From assembly GCF_000426345.1 (NCBI RefSeq), contig NZ_AUFE01000051.1, positions 1 through 40,109 of the forward strand: a stretch of 40,109 bases of DNA, in the 5' to 3' direction. The stretch comes from Cupriavidus phytohabitans (GTDB lineage Bacteria; Pseudomonadota; Gammaproteobacteria; Burkholderiales; Burkholderiaceae). Positions 8,223 to 17,560 of this stretch are shown in pieces (positions within the stretch are counted from its first letter, which is position 1; each line of letters starts with the position of its first letter). The notes under the pieces were generated by a model. It was not told the DNA's origin and searched no databases. It was given only the letters and a program-made list of their open reading frames with translations. Made by a program: the position numbers and the translations under genes.

Positions 8223-9668
8223 ATGCTTTTCCCTCGCTATCTGACCCTGCTGCTGAGTGCCTGCGCCATGGCGGGCTGCGCCGTCGGCCCTGATTACAGA
8301 AAACCGGACGTTCCGGTTTCGGAACGCTACCTGGGCCAGTCCGGCATTGAACAACGGCACGCGCCGCCGCCGGCCGAGCTGGCAACCTGGTGGGAAGGTT
8401 TCGGCGATCCCATGCTGACCCGCCTGGTGTCGCTGGCGCTGGAACAGAACCTGGACCTGGCGCAGGCGTCGGCGCGCGTCACCCAGGCACGCGCGGGGCT
8501 TGGCGCGGCCAACGCGGCCTTGCTGCCTTCGGGTAGCGCCAGCGCGCAGGCGGGCAGGAGCTACCAGTCGATCGAGACGCCGCTTGGCAGGCTGCAGAAT
8601 GCCACGCCGGGCTTTGACAGATATGGCAATACCTACGAGGCTAACCTCGGCGCCGGCTGGGAGCTGGACGTCTTCGGCGGACTGCGCCGCGGGCGGGAAG
8701 CCGCGCTGGCGGAATATCAGGCCTCGGCAGCGGGCGCGGCCGCGACGCGTCTCGCCGTGGCCGCGCAAACGGCCGACCTGTACATCACCGTGCGCGGATT
8801 GCAGACCCGTCTGGGCATCGCCAGACGGCAAATGGAGACGCAGCAGAAATTGCTCTCCACGGTTGGCCTGCTGTTCGGCAAGGGCCTTGCCGCCGAGCTG
8901 GAGGTCCGTCAGGCCGAGGGCGCGCTGGCCCAGGTCAGCGCCACCATCCCGGTGCTGGAGACGGGGCTCGATGCAGCGTTGAACGCGCTCGACGTGATGC
9001 TTGGTGTTCCGCCGGGCACGTATCGCGCCGAACTGGGCGGTCCAGGAACGATACCTGCGGCACCGCAGCTGGCCGGTACGGGTTCGCCGGCGGACCTGCT
9101 GCGACGCAGGCCGGACCTCATCGTCGCGGAGCGCCGGCTGGCGGCAGCCAACGCACGCATCGGTGTCGCCATTGCCGAGTACTACCCCAAGTTCTCGATC
9201 AGCGCCCTGTTGGGCAGCGCCACGACCGTGGCCGGCGGCAACCTGTTTTCCGCGGGCGCGAGCCAGGCGGCGGGCGTGCTGGGCTTGCGCTGGCGCCTGT
9301 TCGACTTCGGCCGCATCAACGCCCAGATCGACCTGGCCCGCGGCCAGGAGGCGGAAGCCCTGGCGGCATACCGGCAGGCCGTGCTGCGCGCGACCGAAGA
9401 TGTCGAAAATGCCTTTTCCGCGCTGATCAAGCGTGAAGAGCAGGCCGGAACGCTGGCACAGGGTGAAGCCTCGCTGACGCAGGCGCGTAACGCCTCGCTC
9501 GCGGCCTACCAGAAAGGTGTGGTCCGCCTGATCGAGGTGCTGCTTGCCGACGAGAGCCTGCTGCGCACGTCCGATGCCAGGGCGCAGGCCCAGACGGAAT
9601 CCGCCCGCGCCGCCGTGGCCGCGTTTAAGGCGCTGGGCAGCGGCTGGCAGCCGGCAACGGCCCTATAA
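8223..9668 (+). CDS. Outer-membrane factor, NodT/OprM-type lipoprotein
   Basis: A 481-residue TolC-like channel protein that completes the RND pump across the outer membrane. It has a lipoprotein signal with lipobox MAGC (16-19), giving Cys19, then the family opening CAVGPDYRKPDVPVSERY. The tandem-repeat architecture shows as two matching halves: LVSLALEQNLDLAQASARVTQARA early, and VAERRLAAANARIGVAIAEYYPKFSISALLG later. The conserved RRPDLIVAERRL motif is at about 295-306. It is divergent from tetR and probably expressed from the promoter at 8157-8184. No strong Shine-Dalgarno sequence precedes the ATG at 8223. Confidence 0.92.
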   Translation: MLFPRYLTLLLSACAMAGCAVGPDYRKPDVPVSERYLGQSGIEQRHAPPPAELATWWEGFGDPMLTRLVSLALEQNLDLAQASARVTQARAGLGAANAALLPSGSASAQAGRSYQSIETPLGRLQNATPGFDRYGNTYEANLGAGWELDVFGGLRRGREAALAEYQASAAGAAATRLAVAAQTADLYITVRGLQTRLGIARRQMETQQKLLSTVGLLFGKGLAAELEVRQAEGALAQVSATIPVLETGLDAALNALDVMLGVPPGTYRAELGGPGTIPAAPQLAGTGSPADLLRRRPDLIVAERRLAAANARIGVAIAEYYPKFSISALLGSATTVAGGNLFSAGASQAAGVLGLRWRLFDFGRINAQIDLARGQEAEALAAYRQAVLRATEDVENAFSALIKREEQAGTLAQGEASLTQARNASLAAYQKGVVRLIEVLLADESLLRTSDARAQAQTESARAAVAAFKALGSGWQPATAL

Positions 9669-9805
9669 GGCAATAATGCGGCTTGCTTTCCGGCAATCCG
9701 GCTGCTGGACTCAAAAGTCGCACAGTTGAACGTACGGAGCTTTGGGGATTTACAGAGCTTGTGGCTATGACGGCGGTATATCGAGACCCGTGCGGCCAAC
9801 GGTCC

Positions 9806-11299
9806 CTAGTCAATCATCCCTTGAACGTCAAAAACATGATAGCCCCAGGGGGGCATGTCGAGGAACAGACCACGGGCGTGCAGGTCATCGCCTGGTCGGT
9901 CGTAGACCGCAGGACCGAGCCGGTCCTGGAGTCGTATGGTCCGCCCTGCCAATTCCGTGAAGGGAATTCGCATGAAACATTGGCTTTGCTGGGGTGAGTA
10001 GTTTACGGCCACGAAGATCCACTCATGAGAAGCACGTACCCAGCCGAACGCAATGAAGTTGTCGGACGTTTTGTTGTCGACCCAGGCGGGAATGCATTCG
10101 AGCAAGGACCAGTTGCCGTCGCGAAGGAGCGGTTGGCGCAATACAGCAAGCAGCCGGGTATAGAACTGCGCGAGCATTCCGTCCACCGCTTCATCCGGGG
10201 CGCGGACCAGGTGCGGCGAGATACGTGCTCGCCGGCCCTCGAACTGTCCTTGGTGGAAAAACCGCAAGCCCGGCGTGAGGAAGGTCAGTACGGCGGCAGC
10301 TTCATGAACTTCGGATGCAAAGGTTGATGCCGCGCGCGGTTCATCGTGATTCTCCAGGAAGCGCACCAACTTGTCCTGATAGGCGAGCTCAGCGTGCAGG
10401 TGCTCTCGCACGGGGCGGGCGTGCTGCTCATGCAAGCGGTCGTACAAGCGCTTGTCATAAGTGTAGTCGAAGCCCTGTTGCTGCAGCGTCCATTCCAGAT
10501 CCCAATACACTTCAGCCATGAACAGGAAGCCGGGATGCTCGCGCCGCACCGACTCCGTCGCCTTTGGCCAGAACGGGCCAGCCCGGATGCCCCAGGTGCG
10601 CTCAAACACCTCTGGCAAGATAAGCATGGCCATGTCGCAGCGCACACCGTCGCACTGGTCGGCAATGCGCTCCAGTTCGCCAATCATCGCTTGCTGCAAT
10701 TGCGGATTACCGTAGTTGAGCTGCAGCGTGTCCTGCCAGCCGTCGAAGTATGGGTCTCTGCCGTAGGCGAGCAACATCGGTCCGCTCCTCGTTTCCACGC
10801 GGCAATAATTGCGTGGCGAACGCACCAGAGCCTCCTCGCTGCAATGGACGAAGTAGTCGGGGTGCTCGTCCACCCATGTGTGATCCGGGGCCATGTGGTT
10901 CGGCACAAAATCGAGCATCAGGCGCAGCCCGCGCTTTCTCGCGCGTGCGCGCAGGCGCGCCAACGCTTCGTCGCCACCGAGGTCGCGGTGCACGGTGTAA
11001 CGTTTGATCGCAAAGCCGGAACCAGCGATATCTGCCTCGCGCAGATCGGGCAGCGTTTGCTCGAACTCCCGACGCCACGCCGCATTGCTGCGCGAGATGC
11101 GCTGCGCGGCAGCCCCGGTCTGCCAAACGCTCAGCAGCCAGAGCCAGTCGAAACCCAGCTCTGCCAGATGGTCCAGTTCGGTGTCGGGGATATCATCCAG
11201 CGTGGCCGCATGGCCGAGCGATTGCGACAGCTCGGTCATACGGACTCGGGTGTTGAGCTGGTATAACGCCGGGTAGCGAGGTGTCAGCACAGCTGTCAA
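9806..11299 (-). CDS. GH13 alpha-amylase family glycoside hydrolase
   Basis: A roughly 497-residue enzyme with the (beta/alpha)8 alpha-amylase fold, acting on alpha-glucans or related sugars. Conserved regions are in order: DFVPNH (130-135), GVRCDMAML with nucleophile D222, FMAEVYWD with acid/base E263, and FLENHDEPR with D319. There is no signal peptide, so it should act in the cytoplasm. It is short for an amylase with extra domains and ends in a small beta domain (FVAVNYSPQQSQCFMRIPF). The first possible start is a TTG at 11299, and a GTG at 11290 is an alternative. It follows the GH63-like gene by only 5 bp, so the two form an operon. Substrate specificity (glycogen, maltooligosaccharide or trehalose-type) cannot be told. 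Confidence 0.85.
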   Translation of the reverse strand: MTAVLTPRYPALYQLNTRVRMTELSQSLGHAATLDDIPDTELDHLAELGFDWLWLLSVWQTGAAAQRISRSNAAWRREFEQTLPDLREADIAGSGFAIKRYTVHRDLGGDEALARLRARARKRGLRLMLDFVPNHMAPDHTWVDEHPDYFVHCSEEALVRSPRNYCRVETRSGPMLLAYGRDPYFDGWQDTLQLNYGNPQLQQAMIGELERIADQCDGVRCDMAMLILPEVFERTWGIRAGPFWPKATESVRREHPGFLFMAEVYWDLEWTLQQQGFDYTYDKRLYDRLHEQHARPVREHLHAELAYQDKLVRFLENHDEPRAASTFASEVHEAAAVLTFLTPGLRFFHQGQFEGRRARISPHLVRAPDEAVDGMLAQFYTRLLAVLRQPLLRDGNWSLLECIPAWVDNKTSDNFIAFGWVRASHEWIFVAVNYSPQQSQCFMRIPFTELAGRTIRLQDRLGPAVYDRPGDDLHARGLFLDMPPWGYHVFDVQGMID

Positions 11300-11304
11300 C
11301 CAGT

Positions 11305-14106
11305 CTAGGTGGCCTTCTCGGGAGAGACCGGGTTGCCCGGAGTCGCAGACTCCGGGCCGTCGTGTGTGCCTCTAAGCGCGCGCAAGGCAGCGACCTGCGC
11401 GCCCGGCGTGAGCAACATGTCCTTCGACAGTATGGAATTCCCTTGGATGATGCGCGCGACGCAGCCCGTCCAGCCGGTCTGGTGGCTCGCGCCGAGCCCC
11501 ACGCCGGTGTCGCCGTGGAAATATTCGTAGAACAGCAGCAGATCGCGCCAGTGGGGGTCGTCGCGGAACTTGTTTGCTGCGCCGTATATGGGCCTGCGGC
11601 CGTCTTCGTTGCGCAGGAAGATCCGACTTAAGCGCTCGCCTAATTCATGCGCCACTTCGAGCAATGTCATCATCCGCCCGGTCCCTGTTGGGCACTCAAC
11701 TTTAAAGTTCTCGCCGAAGTAGGCATACAGGCGTATCAGCGATGTATAGATCAGGTAGTTGATGGGCATCCACACGGGCCCGCGCCAGTTGGAATTGCCG
11801 CCGAACATCCCGGTGTCGGAATCGCCGGGCACGTAGGCCACACGATACTCTTGGCCTGCATGGCGGAAGACGTAAGGGTGATCGAGGTGAAAGCGCGACA
11901 GCGCGCGAATGCCATGCGGGCCGAAGAACTCGTCTTCATCCAGCATGCGCGTCAGAATCCGGCGCAGCTTCTGCTCGTCAACGATCGCCAGCATGCGACG
12001 GTTGGATACCCCGGGCTGTTGCGGCAGATGCATGCTGGCGGCGAGCTCCGGGTGGCGCCCCAGGAACAGCTTGGCACGCTCCCGGAACGTCGGTAGCCTG
12101 GCGAGGATGTCTTCCTCGAACACGGCCACCGCCGCTAGCGGCAGCAGCCCTACGATGGAGCGCACCTTGAGGCGCGTGGCATTGCCGTCAGGGAAACGCA
12201 ACACATCATAGAAAAAGCCATCCTCGTCATCCCACATTTCGTCGTTCCGATCGCCGACGCTGTCCAGCGCGCCGGCAATGAACACGGTGTGCTGGAAGAA
12301 TTTCTCTACGAACTCCTCGTAGAGCGGCTCCTGCAGCGCAAGCTCGACGGCGATACGCAGCATCTGCTGGCTGAAGAACACCATCCAGGCAGTACCGTCA
12401 GCCTGATCCAGGTAACCGCCCGTTGGCAGTGGCGACGACCGATCGAACACGCCAATATTGTCGAGCCCGAGAAAGCCTCCCTCGAAGACATTGGCCCCCG
12501 TCCGGTCCTTGCGGTTGACCCACCAAGTGAAGTTGATGAGCAGCTTGGAGAAGGCGTACTTGAGGAACTCGACATCGCCTCTTCCACCGTGACGCTCCTT
12601 GTCAAGGACGTAGAGCTGCATCGTAGCCCAGGCATGCACGGGGGGATTGACATCGCCGAAGTTCCATTCGTAAGCGGGAAGCTGGCCATTCGGATGCAGG
12701 TAGTCGTTGCGAAGCATCAGGTCGAGCTGTTGCTTGGCGAAGTCGGGATCGACCATGCTTAGTGGAATCATGTGAAACGCCAAGTCCCATGCGGCGTACC
12801 AGGGATACTCCCATTTGTCCGGCATCGAGATGATGTCATCGTTGAACATGTGCGCCCATTCGCTGTTGCGTACCCGCCTTCGCTCCAATTTCGGCAACCG
12901 GCCACCCGCGCCGTGCTCGTCGAGCCAGATACCGAGGTCATAGTAGAAGTACTGCTTAGTCCAGAGCATGCCGGCCAGCGCCTGGCGCATGACGTTCGCT
13001 CGATCTGGGTCGCCACGAATGGCGGAAGGTGTGATCGACGCGTAAAAGGCATCGGCCTCCTCCAGCCGGGTGGCAAATACCGCATCGAAGTCATTGAAGG
13101 GTGCGAATGCCGAGCCCGGTGCCCGGGTCGTCAAGCGCAACCGCACGACTTGTGACTCACCGCCGCCGATGTTGAGGTGATAGTGGGACGCCGCCTTGGT
13201 TCCCTGCTGCGCCGGATTCACCGCCGCGGCGTCGCCGTGCACGATGAAGTCGTGGATACCGTCCTTAGCATAGGGCGACGCGTTGCTTGTGCCGAACAGC
13301 CGGGCGTTGTTAGTCTCATTCTCGGTGAAGAGCAGCGGCACGTCCGAGTCGCAGTAGAGGTAATACTCGCCCAGCGATTCCTGAATTAAAGGGTCGCTGT
13401 GACGAGCGCGGACCGTCGCTTTCCCGGAGGAATCGACGCGCTCGACGATTGGCTTCGAACCGCCTCGAGGCTGCGACCAAGTATTGCGGAACCACAGGGT
13501 CGGCAACACGTGAAGCGGCGCTGCATCTGGACCGCGGTTGAAGATGCTGATTTTGACAAGCACGTCTTGAGGCGTCCCCTTCGCGTACTCGACAAAGACG
13601 TCAAAATACCGGTTGCCGTCAAACACGCCGGTGTCCAGTAACTCGTACTCGGCTTCATGCTTGGTGCGGCGGCGGTTGGTCTCGACGAGATCCGTGTATG
13701 GATAGGCGGCCTGTGGATACTTGTACAAATACTTCATGTACGAGTGCGTCGGCGTGGAATCGAGATAAAAGTAATACTCCTTCACGTCCTCGCCATGATT
13801 GCCCTCGCTGTTGCCCAGTCCGAAGGCGCGCTCCTTGAGAATCGGATCGCACCCATTCCATAGCGCTAGCGCGAAGCACAATACCTGATGATCGTCGCTA
13901 ATACCGCCGAGGCCATCCTCACCCCACCGGTAGGCGCGTGAGCGGGCCTGGTCATGGGTGAAGTAGTTCCAGGCGTCGCCGTTGTCACTGTAGTCTTCGC
14001 GCACCGTCCCCCATTGCCTCTCGCTGAGGTAGGGGCCCCACAATTTCCATGCTGCGCGGCCCGCGTGCGCTTCATCGAGCCGGTGTTTCTCTGTTTCATT
14101 GCTCAT
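11305..14106 (-). CDS. GH63-like (mannosyl-oligosaccharide glucosidase type) glycosidase
   Basis: A 933-residue cytoplasmic protein with no signal peptide. The N-terminal part (about 1-330) is a beta-rich domain with KLWGPYLSERQWGTVREDYS and SRAYRWGEDGLGGISDD. The C-terminal (alpha/alpha)6 barrel holds WEYPWYAAWDLAFHMIPLSMVD, FNDDIISMPDKWEYPWY and VWMPINYLIYTSL, as in GH63 and related glucosidases. Many bacterial members of this type lie beside glycogen or trehalose genes, as here (GH13 downstream, glgA upstream). I chose the ATG at 14106 because AGAAGGA precedes it. An in-frame extension to 14181 has no family similarity. It is probably the first gene of a two-gene operon. Confidence 0.85.
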   Translation of the reverse strand: MSNETEKHRLDEAHAGRAAWKLWGPYLSERQWGTVREDYSDNGDAWNYFTHDQARSRAYRWGEDGLGGISDDHQVLCFALALWNGCDPILKERAFGLGNSEGNHGEDVKEYYFYLDSTPTHSYMKYLYKYPQAAYPYTDLVETNRRRTKHEAEYELLDTGVFDGNRYFDVFVEYAKGTPQDVLVKISIFNRGPDAAPLHVLPTLWFRNTWSQPRGGSKPIVERVDSSGKATVRARHSDPLIQESLGEYYLYCDSDVPLLFTENETNNARLFGTSNASPYAKDGIHDFIVHGDAAAVNPAQQGTKAASHYHLNIGGGESQVVRLRLTTRAPGSAFAPFNDFDAVFATRLEEADAFYASITPSAIRGDPDRANVMRQALAGMLWTKQYFYYDLGIWLDEHGAGGRLPKLERRRVRNSEWAHMFNDDIISMPDKWEYPWYAAWDLAFHMIPLSMVDPDFAKQQLDLMLRNDYLHPNGQLPAYEWNFGDVNPPVHAWATMQLYVLDKERHGGRGDVEFLKYAFSKLLINFTWWVNRKDRTGANVFEGGFLGLDNIGVFDRSSPLPTGGYLDQADGTAWMVFFSQQMLRIAVELALQEPLYEEFVEKFFQHTVFIAGALDSVGDRNDEMWDDEDGFFYDVLRFPDGNATRLKVRSIVGLLPLAAVAVFEEDILARLPTFRERAKLFLGRHPELAASMHLPQQPGVSNRRMLAIVDEQKLRRILTRMLDEDEFFGPHGIRALSRFHLDHPYVFRHAGQEYRVAYVPGDSDTGMFGGNSNWRGPVWMPINYLIYTSLIRLYAYFGENFKVECPTGTGRMMTLLEVAHELGERLSRIFLRNEDGRRPIYGAANKFRDDPHWRDLLLFYEYFHGDTGVGLGASHQTGWTGCVARIIQGNSILSKDMLLTPGAQVAALRALRGTHDGPESATPGNPVSPEKAT

Positions 14107-14133
14107 GACGCAATCCTTCTCTAGCCGGCGAGG

Positions 14134-14150
14134 CCGGGCAAACTGCCCGG
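14134..14150 (-). promoter_or_regulatory. Short hairpin in the leader of the GH63-like gene
   Basis: CCGGGCA-AAC-TGCCCGG has perfect 7-bp arms and a 3-nt loop, 28 bp upstream of the ATG at 14106. It is not followed by a T run, so it is not a standard terminator. It could be a repressor site or an mRNA leader stem. Confidence 0.35.
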
Positions 14151-14207
14151 TGTGAACACGATATATGCGCAATCCAATCAAGCGTCAGTCAGCTTGCGCC
14201 AAATCTG

Positions 14208-14435
14208 CTAAATGCTTACTGGTACACAGGAGACATTCTTCAGAATATGGTTAAGCTGGTTCCCGGTCTTGATCACACCCCTGGAAATGAAGAAGGCGAG
14301 CAGAGAAGCGACCGCAGTCGCCCGGTGTCGAGGGAGGTACCAGATCTCTGCGCTTGGGATGGTCACGGCCGCAAACAGGGCCGCGGAGCCGCCGACAAGG
14401 CCTGCGCCGACAATGACAATCTTCGGTTGCCGCAT
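14208..14435 (-). pseudogene. Malate/lactate dehydrogenase N-terminal fragment
   Basis: A strong AAGGAGG ribosome-binding site precedes the ATG at 14435. The protein opens MRQPKIVIVGAGLVGGSAALFAA, a Rossmann NAD-binding motif (GAGLVG) of the malate/lactate dehydrogenase type, and continues IPSAEIWYL. After about 33 residues the similarity stops. The expected aspartate-ended second strand (VLVDI) is changed to IWYLP, and the frame ends at 76 residues against about 320 for a whole enzyme. I call it a truncated remnant. It could still make a short peptide. It lies divergent to glgA. Confidence 0.5.
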
Positions 14436-15160
14436 GGCAAGCCTCCTTTCGAGCCTGTCTTCAGGTGCGCTTGAACCTATTGAAGTGCGCAGGGATCTCA
14501 CTCTCTTGCTCCATATCAAATAATATTTCGAGCTGTTCCGTGACGAGTCGAGAGAGCCTCTTTTCGCAGGCCTTTGCAATAAAGTGAAGCACCGCGGGAA
14601 GATCGATGCCGTCGTGCCAGTAGGCAATGCTCGTACGGCAGCATTGGGCGGGGTCGTCCGCGCCCTGAAATTCCTTGTTCCTTTTCGGCGTTCACAGCTA
14701 CTTCATTCTTTTAAAGCGATGTCTAAGGCGTTAACTGAAAGGACGAGCGTCTTGACGGCCTCCGACGCAAAGTGCGATCAGATGCCAACGTCTGCCAGTT
14801 CGTGTTGCCCCGCACAATATATAGCTGAGGCTGATCCTCGGACACCGTTGGCAGCGACGAAACGATGCGATCGGAAGTGGACCGCGCGTCCGAGCTTTGA
14901 TCATATGTTGATACCCACCTTGCTGCGGGAATGACGGAGGCGGAAGCGCGACCAATCAAAGGTAGGCTCCCATAGAACCAACCACTATATTTCTGCAAGA
15001 CAGTCGGGTGTGGCCTGCCCGAGGGCGTGCGCCACGCTTGCGTCGAACGCGCTCGATTCGCGCAACCTGCGGGCCGGAGACCACGCTTACAGTTGGGCTT
15101 GACAGCCGAGCAATTCCTCGCCGCTCACAGCGCAAAGAACCGACCATGTGGGGAGCCAGT
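14436..15160. other. Intergenic stretch without a convincing gene
   Basis: This 725-bp gap separates the mdh fragment from glgA. Open frames on both strands are short and have no family features. It should hold the glgA promoter, but I could not identify clear -35/-10 boxes. A TTGATCATATGTTGA stretch near 14900 is AT-rich and partly repetitive, but is not a good FNR site. Confidence 0.5.
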
Positions 15161-16783
15161 ATGAACGGGATGGACGATGCCGCGCTTGGATCCGCACCAT
15201 GCGTTGGTGACGAAAACACCTTGCAGGTGTTATTGGTGGCGTCGGAGATCGTTCCGCTGGCCAAGACAGGCGGCCTGGCGGACGTCTGCGGGGCGCTTCC
15301 CACGGCCCTTGCCCGGCTTGGGATCGATGTGCGCCTGATGATGCCCGCCTACCCTGAAGCCCTGGCGCGCCTTGTTGCGCCGCGACAGGTTGCCGATCTT
15401 GGAGAATTGCTGCCGGGAGCTTTCGTACGCCTGATCGCAGGTTCGATGCCGGATTCCCGCTTGCCGATATGGCTGGTCGACTGCCCGGCGCTATATGACC
15501 GGCCTGGGACGCCATATCAGGACGCGAGCGGCTGTGAATGGGAGGACAATGCGCAGCGCTTTGGCGTCCTCTGTCATGCCGCCGCGCGGGTGGCGCTAGG
15601 ACATGCCGTGCCCGGATGGCGCGCAGACGTCGTCCATGCGCATGACTGGCATACCGGGCTGGTGCCACTGCTGGTGGCGCTGAGCGGCCAGCCGCGCCCG
15701 CGCACGATATTCACTATCCATAACGCCGCGTTCCAGGGCAACTTCCCACTCGGTCTGGCCGAGCAGCTTGGTTTGCCTCAAGACACATTGACTCCTGATG
15801 GAATCGAATTCTACGGTCAGCTCTCGTTCCTAAAGGCCGGTGTGCGCTATGCGGACAAGGTGACCACCGTTAGTCCGACATACGCGAAAGAAATCTGCAC
15901 TCCCGAATTCGGTTTTGGCATGGATGGGGTGTTCCGAGCCCGAAGTGCGGACCTCGTCGGCATTCTCAATGGTATCGATGTGCAGCACTGGGATCCCTGC
16001 ACCGATCCGCATCTGTCGCGTAATTACTCGTGCAATGACTTGCGCGGCAAGGAGTCATGCAAAGCGGATGAGCAACGGCGCCTCAGCCTGAATGTCGACA
16101 CTTCCGCGCCGCTGGCGATCTTTATTAGCCGCTTGACCTGGCAAAAGATGGCCGACGTACTCCTTGAACGGTTGCCGGACATGTTGACGCGCCACCCGCG
16201 CCTGCAATTTGCGCTACACGGGCGCGGCGAAAGTAAGCTGGAAGCCGGCTTTGCCCGCATGGCTGCCTGCTTTCCCGGGCGTGCATCGGTGCAGATTGGC
16301 TATGAGGAGGCACGGGCGCATAGACTCCATGCTGCCGGCGACATTCTTCTGCACGGGTCTCGCTTCGAGCCATGTGGCCTGACTCAGATGTACGCCATGC
16401 GTTATGGCACGGTTCCGGTCGTTCGGCGGGTCGGTGGACTGGCGGACAGTGTACGTGATGCAGGTATCCATGATCGGCGCGCTCCTGATGCGACCGGCTT
16501 CGTGTTTGACGACGCCACTGGCGAAGCCATGGAGTCCGCGCTGACTCGCTGCCTCTCGCTGTACGAGAGGCGGCCCAAGCGCTGGTCAGAACTCCGGAAG
16601 CACGCCATGTCGGGAGACTTTGGCTGGACGCGTTCGGCTGCAAGTTACGCGCGTATCTACCTTGAACTGGCGGGTAAACGTATTTCCCTGCCTGGCAGGC
16701 GTATGCCGGTATGCGCGGGAGCTTCCACGGATCACGAGCCAACCGCTGCTAGCGGAGCCGGGCGGCAGCAAGCGATCTTATAG
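15161..16783 (+). CDS. glgA: Glycogen synthase (ADP-glucose type, GT5)
   Basis: Transfers glucose from ADP-glucose to the growing alpha-1,4-glucan. The GT-B fold is evident: LLVASEIVPLAKTGGLADV with the substrate-binding KTGGL at 35-39, DVVHAHDWHTGLVPLL, TIFTIHNAAFQG, KVTTVSPTYAKEI, ILNGID, and in the second domain FISRLTWQK and SRFEPCGLTQMYAMRYGTVPVVRRVGGLADSV. The last holds the catalytic-site glutamate of the EPCGLTQ motif. At 540 residues it is slightly longer than E. coli GlgA (477). The ATG at 15161 has GGGGAG 6 nt upstream. ATGs at 15146 and 15170 are alternatives, and the longer open frame from 15008 lacks similarity. glgC and glgB are not in the window, so ADP-glucose must come from elsewhere. 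Confidence 0.92.
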   Translation: MNGMDDAALGSAPCVGDENTLQVLLVASEIVPLAKTGGLADVCGALPTALARLGIDVRLMMPAYPEALARLVAPRQVADLGELLPGAFVRLIAGSMPDSRLPIWLVDCPALYDRPGTPYQDASGCEWEDNAQRFGVLCHAAARVALGHAVPGWRADVVHAHDWHTGLVPLLVALSGQPRPRTIFTIHNAAFQGNFPLGLAEQLGLPQDTLTPDGIEFYGQLSFLKAGVRYADKVTTVSPTYAKEICTPEFGFGMDGVFRARSADLVGILNGIDVQHWDPCTDPHLSRNYSCNDLRGKESCKADEQRRLSLNVDTSAPLAIFISRLTWQKMADVLLERLPDMLTRHPRLQFALHGRGESKLEAGFARMAACFPGRASVQIGYEEARAHRLHAAGDILLHGSRFEPCGLTQMYAMRYGTVPVVRRVGGLADSVRDAGIHDRRAPDATGFVFDDATGEAMESALTRCLSLYERRPKRWSELRKHAMSGDFGWTRSAASYARIYLELAGKRISLPGRRMPVCAGASTDHEPTAASGAGRQQAIL

Positions 16784-16933
16784 TAGTGGGGGCTTCACAT
16801 GTATGTCTTACCGGCGGAAGTTTCTGAAACCGCTGTCTGCGCTCGTACAGTGGTCCTCGCTGCGCTCGAAATAGAACTTGCACTGCGCATGTAGTTGATG
16901 CCACGCAGCGGGGGAGGTACCCAGTACGGACCC

Positions 16934-16975
16934 TTGATCCACGGCAAATAGCCATGGCGATTCAACTCCTATTGT
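16934..16975 (+). promoter_or_regulatory. Candidate FNR/Anr-type site and -10 box upstream of the DUF2188-like gene
   Basis: TTGAT-CCAC-GGCAA at 16934-16947 matches the FNR consensus TTGAT-N4-ATCAA at 8 of 10 positions. A TATTGT -10-like hexamer lies at 16970-16975. The centre-to-centre distance is 32 bp, as expected when FNR sits near -41.5. The transcript would start near 16982, 75 bp before the gene at 17057. Confidence 0.4.
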
Positions 16976-17056
16976 GGAAACACGGTGTGCAGTTGCTTTC
17001 CACATCTGAGGCCGCGAGTTTGATCGAATTATGGTCGGCACTTTGCGAGGGTAACC

Positions 17057-17335
17057 ATGTCATCAACCCTGAATATTCTTGTGATGCCAGCGCACCTTGG
17101 CTGGACTGTCTGGGCTGAGGACAGGGCAGATGTGTACAGGTTTTTGGGTTCACTCAATGAAGCCATAGAAGCAGCTATTGATATCGCAAAGCTGGAGAAG
17201 GCCGAACTAGCCGTCTACGGACTCGATGGCAGGATTCGGATGCGACGTTCCTTCATTGAACGAACATCGGAAGCGCCTTCGTTTTCGCGGACCCGAGGCG
17301 AGAACGTCGAGGAAGCCTCCGATAGACCAAATTAA
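17057..17335 (+). CDS. Small DUF2188-like protein
   Basis: This 92-residue protein has a pattern like that of DUF2188-type small proteins. An N-terminal beta hairpin is followed by WTVWAEDRADVYRFLGSLNEAIEAAIDIAKLEKAELAVYGLDGRIRMRRSF: a tryptophan-containing strand, a long helix with EAI and a second strand ending in dG.I..r.S. The function of such proteins is unknown. The C-terminal 25 residues are polar and probably disordered. GAGGG lies 5 bp before the ATG. An overlapping frame starting at 16954 was judged non-coding because it overlaps the proposed -10 box and lacks family features. The gene is monocistronic or at the head of the plus-strand block. Confidence 0.65.
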   Translation: MSSTLNILVMPAHLGWTVWAEDRADVYRFLGSLNEAIEAAIDIAKLEKAELAVYGLDGRIRMRRSFIERTSEAPSFSRTRGENVEEASDRPN

Positions 17336-17560
17336 ACCGGCGTGTGGACACCAAGCTTTGGCAACCGCCGTTGGTCGGTCACCGACTCTTGTGCCGGCGC
17401 GCGGGGCGGCGAATGAGAAGCGAGAAGTTCGTGACTTGAATTGCAGATCCAATCTCAGATCACTGGATAGCGCCAACTCGGCAGATCAGCCAAGGGTAGT
17501 CGGTCCGCCAGACTCAGGGCGTGCGCAGGCGCAGCGCGACCTCAATTTGTGAGACTCATC

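Noticed and set aside
16954..17118. Small plus-strand frame starting MAIQLLLWKHGVQLL
   Set aside because: It overlaps the better supported DUF2188-like gene and contains the proposed -10 box; no ribosome-binding site.
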